DNA from: Vreelandella andesensis
GTDB lineage: Bacteria; Pseudomonadota; Gammaproteobacteria; Pseudomonadales; Halomonadaceae
Direction: 5' to 3'
Length of the DNA: 64,000 bases
Assembly (NCBI RefSeq): GCF_003989795.1
Contig: NZ_RZHG01000028.1
Span: 165,460 to 229,459 of the forward strand
In this document: positions 19,467 through 27,443 of the stretch, piece after piece
How positions within the stretch are numbered: position 1 is the first letter of the stretch
Layout of the letters: each line of letters begins with the position of its first letter
Position numbers and translations under genes: made by a program
The notes under the pieces: model-generated
Told to the model about the DNA's origin: nothing
The model's input: the letters and a program-made list of their open reading frames with translations, nothing else
Database searches by the model: none

Positions 19467-22235
19467 ATGCGTACAGATGCACTTATTCTAGGGACTGCAT
19501 TTGGCTATTTAGCGCTGCTATTTGTTGTAGCCGCATGGGGGGACCGTCGAGCCGAGCAAGGTCGATCGCTAATTGGCTCACCCACGGTATATGCACTATC
19601 GATTGCCGTGTACTGCACTGCGTGGACGTTTTATGGCAGCGTAGGGCGTGCAGCAGAACATGGCCCCAGTTTTCTGCTTATCTATCTTGGGCCAACGCTT
19701 GCGATGCTCTTAGCCCCTGTCGTTATTCGCAAAATGGTACGCATCGCGTCCCGCCAGCGCATTACCTCTATTGCTGACTTCATTAGCGCTCGCTATGGCA
19801 AAAGCACCAGCTTAGGCGCACTCGTTGCACTAATGGCGCTTATTTGTATAACCCCTTACATTGCGTTGCAGTTAAAAGCGATCACCGTTAGCCATGCGGT
19901 ACTGGTGAACTATCCCAACACCGCTGATACCACGCTGGTTGATGAGCGTTTCTGGTTGGATAAATCGCTTTGGGTCGCCTTAGTACTCGCCGTATTTATT
20001 ATTCTTTTCGGCACTCGCCATCTTGATGCGAGTGAGCGACATGAGGGAATGGTCGCGGCTATTGCCTTGGAGTCACTGGTAAAGCTAGTAGCATTCATGG
20101 CCGTCGGTGTTTTTGTGGTGTTTGTCTTGTATGAAGGCCCTGGTGCGCTATTTGCAAGTGTCGCTGGGATGCCAGAAGTGGCTGAAAAAATGGGGCTGGA
20201 CAGTGTCCCAGGCGGTTCCACAGGCTGGGTCGGAATGCTGATACTGGCTTTTTTGGCCTTTTTAACCTTACCTCGCCAGTTCCAGGTCCTGGTTGTAGAG
20301 AACGTTGATGAGCAGCATTTAGCCAGGGCAAGCTGGCTATTTCCGCTTTATATGCTGCTTATCAATCTGTTTGTTATTCCCATCGCTGCTGCTGGCCTTT
20401 TGTTAGGTGCTGGCGCGGGAGATTCCGATAGTTTTGTGCTAACACTACCCTTATCTGCAGGGCTTGAAGGGTTACCCTTGCTCGTATTTATCGGCGGTCT
20501 TTCAGCCGCTACGGGTATGGTTATTGTTGAAACGATTGCGCTTTCTACCATGGTGAGTAACCAGCTTGTCATGCCCCTATTACTCAGAACACAACGCCTT
20601 CACCTGAGCACCTCCGGCGAGCTGGCAGGTTGGCTGCTGGGCATTCGTCGCATTGCCATTGTGTTAATTCTGCTGCTTGGCTATCTATATCACGCGCTGA
20701 TTGGCGACTCTTATAGCCTTGTTACCATAGGGCTTGTCTCTTTTGCGGGGGTCGCACAATTTGCCCCGGCCTTATTGATTGGTCTTTATTGGCGCGGTGC
20801 AACTCGCCAAGGAGCCACCGCTGGCCTAATCGCAGGTTTTTTAGTCTGGTGCTATACGTTACTGCTGCCAGGCTTTGCCCAATCCGGTTGGTTAGATGCA
20901 TCATTTCTTACCCAGGGGCCATGGGGCATTTCATGGCTAATGCCTTACCGCTTGTTTGGCCTTGAAAATTGGGATATTTATTCCCACGCACTGCTATGGA
21001 GCATGTTGGCAAATGTTGGCTTACTGATTGGCGTGTCACTTTTTACCCGCCCGACGCCACTCGAACAAACCCAAGCCGCCCTTTTCACTGAAGCCTTACA
21101 CCCTAACTTGCAAACGACTTCTCTATGGAAGGGACAGACAACCCAAGGTGCCTTAAAAGAATTACTTATTCGCTACCTTGGCAATCAGGTCACACAGCGC
21201 GTGTTTAACCAGAGCCTTAGCAAAGGCGACTACCGCTCTGACGAACCGGCAACAGCCGATTTAATTACCCGTTCAGAGCAGGCACTAGCGGGCTCACTCG
21301 GCAGTGCATCAGCGCGGGTACTGATCAATTCGGTGGTGCGCGGCGAAGCACTGGATCTTGAATCAATTCTAAGTATTTTAGACACCACGTCTCAAACCCT
21401 GGAATACAACCGCCGGCTAGAACAAAAATCCCAAGAGCTATTAGCGGTAAGTAACGAGCTGCGCAGTGCCAATGAGCAGTTGCGTGAGCTTGACCGTTTG
21501 AAAGATGAGTTTGTCGCCATGGTCAGCCATGAGCTGCGAACCCCCCTTACATCGATACGTGCCTTTGCCGAAATATTACGCGATAGCGATCAACTACCTG
21601 ATGAAAAACGTCAACATTTTTTAGGTGTTATTGTCCATGAGAGTCAGCGTCTTTCGCGTTTAATAGAAGAAATTCTTGATCTCGCGCGCTTGGAGAGCGG
21701 GCGCCTAACGCTTCATCCTGTCCCTCTTGACTTAGCTGCTCTAGCGAGACAAAGCATTGATGCGGTTGCCCGGCTGCATGAAGATCGAGGCATTATCCTC
21801 GATATTAGCTTAGAGGCTGACCCCGCCATAGTGATCGGTGACCAGGACCGATTAGAACAAGTCATTATTAATCTGCTGGATAACGCCAGTAAATTTGCAG
21901 ACCGGCAGCAGCCTCAAGTGAGACTGGCACTTTATCGGCACCGCCAACACTTTCGTTTAAGCGTCGAAGATAACGGTCCTGGTATTAGCGCTGACGAACG
22001 TGAGCGTGTGTTTGAGAAATTTCATCAAATACAGCAAAGTGGCGAGACACCCCGCGGACGCCCGAAAGGTAGCGGTCTAGGCTTACCTATCAGTCGAGGC
22101 ATTATCGCCCACCTGGGTGGAAGGCTTTGGGTAGAAGACGCTAAAACTCTGGGTGGCGCATGTTTAACCCTAGAACTGCCAGCAGCGCCAAGCGAGTCAA
22201 TTCCGGGGGGCTCCACGCATATAACAGAGGAATAG
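19467..22235 (+). CDS. Sodium/solute symporter-histidine kinase hybrid (CrbS/MxtR-like)
   Basis: A 922-aa sensor kinase. Residues 1 to about 530 form a sodium:solute symporter domain with about 13 membrane helices; a linker and coiled coil (about 640-680) lead to HisKA with H688 in VAMVSHELRTPL and an HATPase domain with the N box NLLDNASKFA (N806 region), DNGPGIS and GSGLGLPIS. There is no receiver domain. Kinases of this layout (CrbS, MxtR, CbrA) govern acetate or carbon-source use; substrate here is not known. The ATG at 19467 is 2 bases after the small membrane gene. The stop is 3 bases from that of the convergent DUF294 gene. Confidence 0.9.
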   Translation: MRTDALILGTAFGYLALLFVVAAWGDRRAEQGRSLIGSPTVYALSIAVYCTAWTFYGSVGRAAEHGPSFLLIYLGPTLAMLLAPVVIRKMVRIASRQRITSIADFISARYGKSTSLGALVALMALICITPYIALQLKAITVSHAVLVNYPNTADTTLVDERFWLDKSLWVALVLAVFIILFGTRHLDASERHEGMVAAIALESLVKLVAFMAVGVFVVFVLYEGPGALFASVAGMPEVAEKMGLDSVPGGSTGWVGMLILAFLAFLTLPRQFQVLVVENVDEQHLARASWLFPLYMLLINLFVIPIAAAGLLLGAGAGDSDSFVLTLPLSAGLEGLPLLVFIGGLSAATGMVIVETIALSTMVSNQLVMPLLLRTQRLHLSTSGELAGWLLGIRRIAIVLILLLGYLYHALIGDSYSLVTIGLVSFAGVAQFAPALLIGLYWRGATRQGATAGLIAGFLVWCYTLLLPGFAQSGWLDASFLTQGPWGISWLMPYRLFGLENWDIYSHALLWSMLANVGLLIGVSLFTRPTPLEQTQAALFTEALHPNLQTTSLWKGQTTQGALKELLIRYLGNQVTQRVFNQSLSKGDYRSDEPATADLITRSEQALAGSLGSASARVLINSVVRGEALDLESILSILDTTSQTLEYNRRLEQKSQELLAVSNELRSANEQLRELDRLKDEFVAMVSHELRTPLTSIRAFAEILRDSDQLPDEKRQHFLGVIVHESQRLSRLIEEILDLARLESGRLTLHPVPLDLAALARQSIDAVARLHEDRGIILDISLEADPAIVIGDQDRLEQVIINLLDNASKFADRQQPQVRLALYRHRQHFRLSVEDNGPGISADERERVFEKFHQIQQSGETPRGRPKGSGLGLPISRGIIAHLGGRLWVEDAKTLGGACLTLELPAAPSESIPGGSTHITEE

Positions 22236-22238
22236 CCG

Positions 22239-23366
22239 TTATAGACGCTTCACTTGGTTAACAAATGCTTTGATCTGCTGTAAATCAAATTTCAGTAGCA
22301 GTCGCTCATCATCGCGAAGACGTTGCAGATCCACCCATCCGTCGGCTGTTTGCCCATAGGATTTGTTATGACGCTGCTGTTCAAGAAGTAAGGCCTGCAA
22401 ACGATTAAAAGCAGCCAACAGTAATTCAGACTGTTCTTTCGTTAACGCACTCGTGAAATGGACAAGTGCCGCAAGCCGCTCACGCGTGCCTATCTCACTT
22501 CGCTGGTGGCGCACGCACAACAAGCGGGCAGCGCTAATCAACGGCATCAATGCTTGGTGCTTAAGGTTAACCGCTTGGTCGTAGGGAGCCGCTAATGCAG
22601 GATGCGAAGCAATGCGATTAAATCGGTCAAGCGCCACCGGTAACTCGCCCAGCAAGGTCGCCATTTCATTCATAAATAAAGGCGCGCTAGAAAGTGTTGA
22701 GCGCACCCGATGCCCTAACGTCTGTGCAAGCTCAGCGTTCCCTGCCACAGGATAAAAATCGAGCCAGATATTGGTTTGCTGCACCCGCTTAACCTGGCGA
22801 TCAGCACTCCAGATTTCAAATTGTTGCTGCCATTCGCTCAGACGCTTACGCCACATTGGCCAACGCGCCATGACATGGCCACGGCAAAGCGGAATACCAG
22901 CTTCATCTAAACGTTGCGTGAAACGTTCGCCTAACGCCTGGAAATACCCATCAATTTCAACGTGTCGAGCATCTGGGTAGTCGTCAATAATAAGAGCGTT
23001 GTCCTGATCAGGACCCAGTAAGCTTTCAAAGCGAGCCGCCGAGCCAAGCGCAAGAACACAGTAATCGACTGGCGGTTTCCCCCACCCTTGTGCCTGCATC
23101 TCGTCTAACGCCATGGCAATCGATTGGCGATAAAGCCAAGCGTTATGTTCACTGATGAGTTCGCTAATACGCCAAGCAGGCAAGTCAAAACGCACCAACA
23201 CCTCAACAAAAGAGAGCTGGGCGGCATAGGCGTCAGTTAAAGACGGTGAAAAAAGGCCTGCATTTGAGTGAAAATCACGTAATGGTGCGGTTAGCGTTGC
23301 TGTATCTAACGAGCCATCATGACTAACCAAAGAACGCCAAGGTGAAGCACGGTATACGATTCGCAT
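22239..23366 (-). CDS. DUF294 putative nucleotidyltransferase
   Basis: A 375-aa cytoplasmic protein. The nucleotidyltransferase signature is ALGSAARFESLLGPDQDNALI, with G108-S109, R112, E114 and D120/D122, typical of DUF294/GlnD-like enzymes; a helical substrate-binding half follows to the C-terminus. Most relatives carry N-terminal cNMP-binding and CBS domains, and here these are absent, replaced by about 95 residues without a recognisable domain. The gene faces the symporter-kinase operon, and DUF294 proteins are often found beside such kinases. Whether it modifies a protein with a nucleotide is unknown. Confidence 0.8.
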   Translation of the reverse strand: MRIVYRASPWRSLVSHDGSLDTATLTAPLRDFHSNAGLFSPSLTDAYAAQLSFVEVLVRFDLPAWRISELISEHNAWLYRQSIAMALDEMQAQGWGKPPVDYCVLALGSAARFESLLGPDQDNALIIDDYPDARHVEIDGYFQALGERFTQRLDEAGIPLCRGHVMARWPMWRKRLSEWQQQFEIWSADRQVKRVQQTNIWLDFYPVAGNAELAQTLGHRVRSTLSSAPLFMNEMATLLGELPVALDRFNRIASHPALAAPYDQAVNLKHQALMPLISAARLLCVRHQRSEIGTRERLAALVHFTSALTKEQSELLLAAFNRLQALLLEQQRHNKSYGQTADGWVDLQRLRDDERLLLKFDLQQIKAFVNQVKRL

Positions 23367-23401
23367 ACGCTGCTCCTCAACTAAACGTAATAGAAAGCTT
23401 G

Positions 23402-23728
23402 CTAGGTTTGGCTAGCGTTGCGAGGATCAGGAATAAACATATCCTCTCCCACTTCATCTATAAAGCGCTGCGCTTTAGCAACCATCATCGCATCGCAAGC
23501 GTCACGACCCGGCAGCATGTCAGAACGCTCAAAGCGATGCTCGTGAGTAACGCCCTCGCCATCTAACTTACTGATCCAACCGCTAACCCGAAATTGCCCA
23601 CTTTGGTTATCAGGCTGAGAGACGATTAAATACTCTTTATATTCAACAGGCTCAGACGCTTTGGTGCTTCCTTCGGAGTCTCCCGCACTCGCGCCACCCA
23701 TCAGGCCAGAAAATAGTTTTTTAAACAT
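23402..23728 (-). CDS. HlyU-family protein
   Basis: A 108-aa protein. It begins MFKKLFSGLMGG and then has a conserved YKEYLIVSQPDNQSGQFRVS core and a C-terminal DAMMVAKAQRFIDEVGEDMF helix, the pattern of the HlyU transcriptional activator family (PF10115). HlyU in Vibrio activates haemolysin, but most family members are uncharacterised, so no target is proposed. The start at 23728 is chosen over a longer frame because it fits the family. It lies 53 bases downstream of argG, beyond a hairpin. Confidence 0.75.
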   Translation of the reverse strand: MFKKLFSGLMGGASAGDSEGSTKASEPVEYKEYLIVSQPDNQSGQFRVSGWISKLDGEGVTHEHRFERSDMLPGRDACDAMMVAKAQRFIDEVGEDMFIPDPRNASQT

Positions 23729-23749
23729 TCGGGCTCTCCCGCGATAAAC

Positions 23750-23772
23750 GCGGCCAGAAACTACCTGGCCGC
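23750..23772 (-). terminator. Likely terminator after argG
   Basis: GCGGCCAG (23750-23757) pairs perfectly with CTGGCCGC (23765-23772) across a 7-base loop, 9 bases past the argG stop. On the minus strand it is followed by GTTTATC, a weak T-run. Confidence 0.5.
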
Positions 23773-23781
23773 TTAGCATGC

Positions 23782-25002
23782 TTAGCTCTGTTTACGACCT
23801 TTACCGGCGGCGATCCGAAGACGCAATGCATTCAGCTTAATAAAGCCCTCTGCATCTTTTTGATCGTACGCGCCCGCATCATCTTCAAACGTTGCAATAG
23901 ACTCATCAAACAATGACTGCTCGGACTTACGTCCTACAACCGTTGCATTGCCTTTATAGAGCTTCATGCGGACAACGCCTGCTACGTTTTTCTGTGTTTC
24001 GTCGATCGCCGCTTGCAACATACGGCGCTCAGGGCTCCACCAATAACCGTTGTAGATCACCTCTGCATATTTTGGCATCAGTTGGTCTTTTAAGTGTGCT
24101 TCTTCACGGTCAAGGGTCAGCGACTCAATAGCGCGGTGAGCGCGGAGCATGATGGTGCCACCGGGCGTTTCATAACAGCCGCGAGACTTCATACCGACAT
24201 AGCGGTTTTCAACGATATCCAGGCGGCCAATACCGTTATCGCCCCCCACCTTGTTCAGCTTTTCGAGCACTTCATGAGGCTTAAGCGCTTCACCATCGAT
24301 GGCCACAATATCGCCATTCTCAAAGGTTAACTCTATATAAGTCGGCTGCTCCGGCGCGGCTTCAGGCGAAACACTCCAACGCCACATGTCTTCTTCTGCT
24401 TCGGCCCAGGGGTCTTCCAGAATGCCGCCTTCATAAGAAATATGCAGCAGGTTGGCATCCATGGAATACGGTGATTTTTTCTTTTTATTAGAAAAATCAA
24501 CGGGGATTTTGTGCTCTTCACAGTAGGCCATCAACTTCTCACGAGAAGTGAGATCCCACAAACGCCAAGGAGCGATAACTTTCACGCCAGGTTTCAGTGC
24601 ATAGCCACCTAGCTCAAAACGAACCTGATCGTTACCTTTACCCGTTGCTCCGTGAGAAATGGCATCAGCACCCGTCTCATTGGCAATTTCAATTAAGCGC
24701 TTGGCAATCAAGGGGCGAGCGATAGAGGTACCAAGTAGGTATTCACCTTCATAAATGGTATTGGCTCGAAACATGGGGAATACGTAATCGCGGACGAATT
24801 CTTCGCGAAGGTCCTCGATATAAATCTCTTTAACACCCAGTGCTTGAGCTTTAGCGCGTGCGGGCTCGACTTCCTCACCTTGACCGATGTCGGCTGTAAA
24901 GGTCACTACCTCGCAGTTGTAGGTCTCTTGCAACCACTTAACGATAACGGATGTGTCCAGGCCGCCTGAATACGCAAGCACAACCTTTTTGACATCGGAC
25001 AT
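23782..25002 (-). CDS. argG: Argininosuccinate synthase
   Basis: Joins citrulline and aspartate with ATP in arginine synthesis. The 406-aa protein begins [19 protein letters not shown], with the ATP P-loop AYSGGLDTS, and contains [14 protein letters not shown] and the substrate site [11 protein letters not shown]. The frame extends 90 bases upstream, but the ATG at 25002 follows AGGAGCAAAGA. A near-perfect 23-bp palindrome lies 37-59 bases upstream (25039-25061). The length is normal for the family (about 400-445 aa). Confidence 0.97.
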   Translation of the reverse strand: MSDVKKVVLAYSGGLDTSVIVKWLQETYNCEVVTFTADIGQGEEVEPARAKAQALGVKEIYIEDLREEFVRDYVFPMFRANTIYEGEYLLGTSIARPLIAKRLIEIANETGADAISHGATGKGNDQVRFELGGYALKPGVKVIAPWRLWDLTSREKLMAYCEEHKIPVDFSNKKKKSPYSMDANLLHISYEGGILEDPWAEAEEDMWRWSVSPEAAPEQPTYIELTFENGDIVAIDGEALKPHEVLEKLNKVGGDNGIGRLDIVENRYVGMKSRGCYETPGGTIMLRAHRAIESLTLDREEAHLKDQLMPKYAEVIYNGYWWSPERRMLQAAIDETQKNVAGVVRMKLYKGNATVVGRKSEQSLFDESIATFEDDAGAYDQKDAEGFIKLNALRLRIAAGKGRKQS

Positions 25003-25038
25003 TCTTTGCTCCTTGTTTATGAAAAGTAGTTCAACAAC

Positions 25039-25061
25039 TGCACTGCGCTGAGCACAGTGCA
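25039..25061. promoter_or_regulatory. 23-bp near-perfect palindrome in the argG leader
   Basis: TGCACTG (25039-25045) and CAGTGCA (25055-25061) are perfect inverted repeats, with GCT/AGC also paired inside them, 37-59 bases upstream of the argG start. It could be an operator or an mRNA hairpin. It does not resemble the AT-rich ArgR box. Confidence 0.5.
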
Positions 25062-25209
25062 ATAATATAAACACTGAGTATAGCGCTCTCAATGCTCAGC
25101 GAATACCGTCAACGACGCCTAAGGGATAAAGCTGTTAGAATCACAGCCAACATAGAAGTAACTTTAACCGCTTATTTTACTAATAACTCGCTTTACTAAG
25201 GAGAGCTGC

Positions 25210-25878
25210 ATGAGCGAGGCATTTGCCCGCGAATTGATGGCCCAACGTTTTCGCAGTTATCTGCCGGTTGTCATTGATTTAGAAACGGGTGGGTTTAACC
25301 CCCAAAGTGACGCAGTGCTTGAAATTGCTGCGGTGACACTCACCATGGACCCTGACGGTAACTTATTACCCGACGCCACTTATGCGTATCACATTCAGCC
25401 GTTTGAAGGCGCAAACGTTGAACAGTCTGCCCTTGATTTCACAGGTATAAATCTTGATGACCCGCTACGCCGTCAAGTGGCGCTTAGCGAATCTGAAGCG
25501 CTAGGTGAAATTTTTCGTCCGATCCGAAAATCAATCAAGGCCCATGGCTGCTCACGAGCAATTCTTGTTGGTCACAATTCTGCTTTTGACCACGGCTTCC
25601 TTAATGCGGCGGCGAATCGTTGTAGCGTAAAACGCAACCCATTTCACCCTTTTTCCAGCTTTGATACTGCCACCTTAGCAGGGTTTGTGTACGGCCAAAC
25701 AGTGCTTGCCCGTGCATGCCGAGCGGCCGGTATTGAGTTTGATAACAAATCTGCCCACTCAGCTCGCTATGATACCGAACGCACGGCAGAACTCTTTTGT
25801 GCGATGGTCAACCGCTATAAAGATTTGGGTGGATGGCGGTTAGCGCAGCAAGAGCAAGAACTGGACGAAGGCGAGTAA
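25210..25878 (+). CDS. rnt: Ribonuclease T
   Basis: DEDDh 3'-5' exonuclease that trims tRNA and other stable RNA 3' ends. The 222-aa protein has D23 and E25 in [10 protein letters not shown], a middle Asp in [13 protein letters not shown], and the closing [14 protein letters not shown] with the catalytic H and D. Length and motifs match E. coli RNase T (215 aa). AAGGAGAG precedes the ATG. It is divergent from argG, and pfp follows after 204 bases that contain two hairpins. Confidence 0.93.
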   Translation: MSEAFARELMAQRFRSYLPVVIDLETGGFNPQSDAVLEIAAVTLTMDPDGNLLPDATYAYHIQPFEGANVEQSALDFTGINLDDPLRRQVALSESEALGEIFRPIRKSIKAHGCSRAILVGHNSAFDHGFLNAAANRCSVKRNPFHPFSSFDTATLAGFVYGQTVLARACRAAGIEFDNKSAHSARYDTERTAELFCAMVNRYKDLGGWRLAQQEQELDEGE

Positions 25879-25929
25879 TAAGCCGCCAAGATGCACCCGC
25901 AGCGGCTTTGCGCTAAACTTTGTGGCGAC

Positions 25930-26039
25930 TACAATCTTCGCGATTGTACAACCTGCTTTTAGCAGCGTGTTGCCAGCGCACATTTTGTTGTACGCACGAT
26001 TATTAACACAAGCAAAGGAAAGTCATTTTCTTTTGCTTG
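25930..26039 (+). promoter_or_regulatory. Two inverted repeats between rnt and pfp
   Basis: The first, TACAATC (25930-25936) with GATTGTA (25942-25948), is a perfect 7-bp repeat around a 5-base spacer. The second, CAAGCAAAGGAAA (26009-26021) with TTTCTTTTGCTTG (26027-26039), makes a 13-bp stem with a single G-U pair, ending 43 bases before the pfp ATG. Neither has a T-run, so they look more like an operator or leader structure than terminators. Confidence 0.5.
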
Positions 26040-26082
26040 AATATTGCTTCAACCACCCGTTTTCAGGAGATGAGACGTTTCC

Positions 26083-27342
26083 ATGGCCCAGCATAATGCC
26101 TTTTACGCCCAGTCAGGTGGTGTTACCGCCGTCATCAATGCTAGCGCCTGCGGCGTTATCGAAGCTTGCAGACAGGCACCCGACCAGATTGGCAAGGTAT
26201 ATGCCGGTCATAACGGCATTATCGGTGCCTTAACGGAAGATCTCATCGATGTCACTCAAGAGAGCGATGAATCTATTGCTGCCTTACGCCACACCCCTGG
26301 TGGTGCATTTGGCTCGTGCCGTTATAAGTTGAAAGATATTGATACTCATCGTGCTCAATATGAACGCTTAATCGAGGTATTTAAGGCCCACGATATTCGT
26401 TACTTCTTCTACAATGGCGGCGGTGATAGCGCAGATACTTGCCTGAAGGTGTCGCAACTGTCTGAAAAACTTGGCTATCCACTGACAGCCATTCATGTTC
26501 CGAAAACAGTCGACAACGACCTTCCTATAACCGATAACAGCCCAGGTTTCGGCAGTGTTGCCAAATATATTGCCACTTCCACACTTGAAGCTTCACTGGA
26601 TATTGCCTCCATGTGCGCCACCTCTACCAAGGTGTTCGTCCTTGAAGTCATGGGCCGTCATGCTGGCTGGATTGCTGCAGCAGGCGGTTTAGCAGGCGAA
26701 AGCGAAGGCGAGCCGCCCCACCTGATTATTTTTCCTGAAATCTCATTTGATCGAAAAGCGGTCATGGCACGCGTTGAAGAAAGCGTTCAGAAATACGGCT
26801 ACTGCGTTATCGTTGTCTCTGAAGGCGCACGTTATGAAGATGGCACTTTCCTTGCCGATGCGGGCAATACAGATGCCTTTGGCCATCGCCAACTTGGTGG
26901 CGTCGCCCCTACGCTAGCAGGCATGGTGAAGCAAGATCTTGGTTACAAATACCATTGGGCAGTTGCTGACTATTTACAGCGCGCGGCGCGCCACCTAGCT
27001 TCTAAAACCGATGTTGAACAAGCTTATGCGGTGGGCCGCGAGGCGGTAACATTAGCGCTTGCGGGCAAGAACGCCATGATGCCCGCCATACGCCGCATAT
27101 CACAGGAACCCTATCAGTGGGACGTGATCTCTGCCCCGCTGGCGCAAGTGGCAAATCAAGAAAAATTCATGCCACGGGACTTTATCAGCGAAGACGGTTT
27201 CGCGATCATGCCAGCCTGTAGAGCATACCTCTCGCCGCTCATCCAGGGCGAAGATTTTCCTCCATTCGAGAATGGCCTGCCAAAAGTAGCTAAACTAAAG
27301 CTCGCAAAAGTGGAACAAAAGTTGCCGAAATTCACGCTGTAA
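26083..27342 (+). CDS. pfp: Pyrophosphate-dependent 6-phosphofructokinase
   Basis: Reversible phosphorylation of fructose 6-phosphate using PPi in place of ATP. The 419-aa protein has NGGGDSAD at 111-118 with D115 at the site where ATP enzymes have Gly, and PKTVDND at 140-146 with K141 replacing the Gly of ATP enzymes; both mark PPi use. MGRHAGWIAAAGG is the fructose-phosphate-binding segment. AGGAGATGAG precedes the ATG. A bidirectional terminator separates it from the convergent kinase-like gene, and ppa lies 2 kb on. Confidence 0.93.
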   Translation: MAQHNAFYAQSGGVTAVINASACGVIEACRQAPDQIGKVYAGHNGIIGALTEDLIDVTQESDESIAALRHTPGGAFGSCRYKLKDIDTHRAQYERLIEVFKAHDIRYFFYNGGGDSADTCLKVSQLSEKLGYPLTAIHVPKTVDNDLPITDNSPGFGSVAKYIATSTLEASLDIASMCATSTKVFVLEVMGRHAGWIAAAGGLAGESEGEPPHLIIFPEISFDRKAVMARVEESVQKYGYCVIVVSEGARYEDGTFLADAGNTDAFGHRQLGGVAPTLAGMVKQDLGYKYHWAVADYLQRAARHLASKTDVEQAYAVGREAVTLALAGKNAMMPAIRRISQEPYQWDVISAPLAQVANQEKFMPRDFISEDGFAIMPACRAYLSPLIQGEDFPPFENGLPKVAKLKLAKVEQKLPKFTL

Positions 27343-27370
27343 ATATTTAGCGCGTAAATAAAAGGTTCAT

Positions 27371-27410
27371 AAAAACAGGGCGATGAATGAATTCATCGCC
27401 CTGTTTTTAT
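27371..27410. terminator. Bidirectional rho-independent terminator
   Basis: ACAGGGCGATGAA and TTCATCGCCCTGT form a perfect 13-bp stem with a 4-base loop (27388-27391). A-run on the left and T-run on the right serve pfp on the plus strand and the kinase-like gene on the minus strand. Confidence 0.9.
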
Positions 27411-27443
27411 ATAAGACCTTTTATTAGTTGAGCAACGGAGTAG

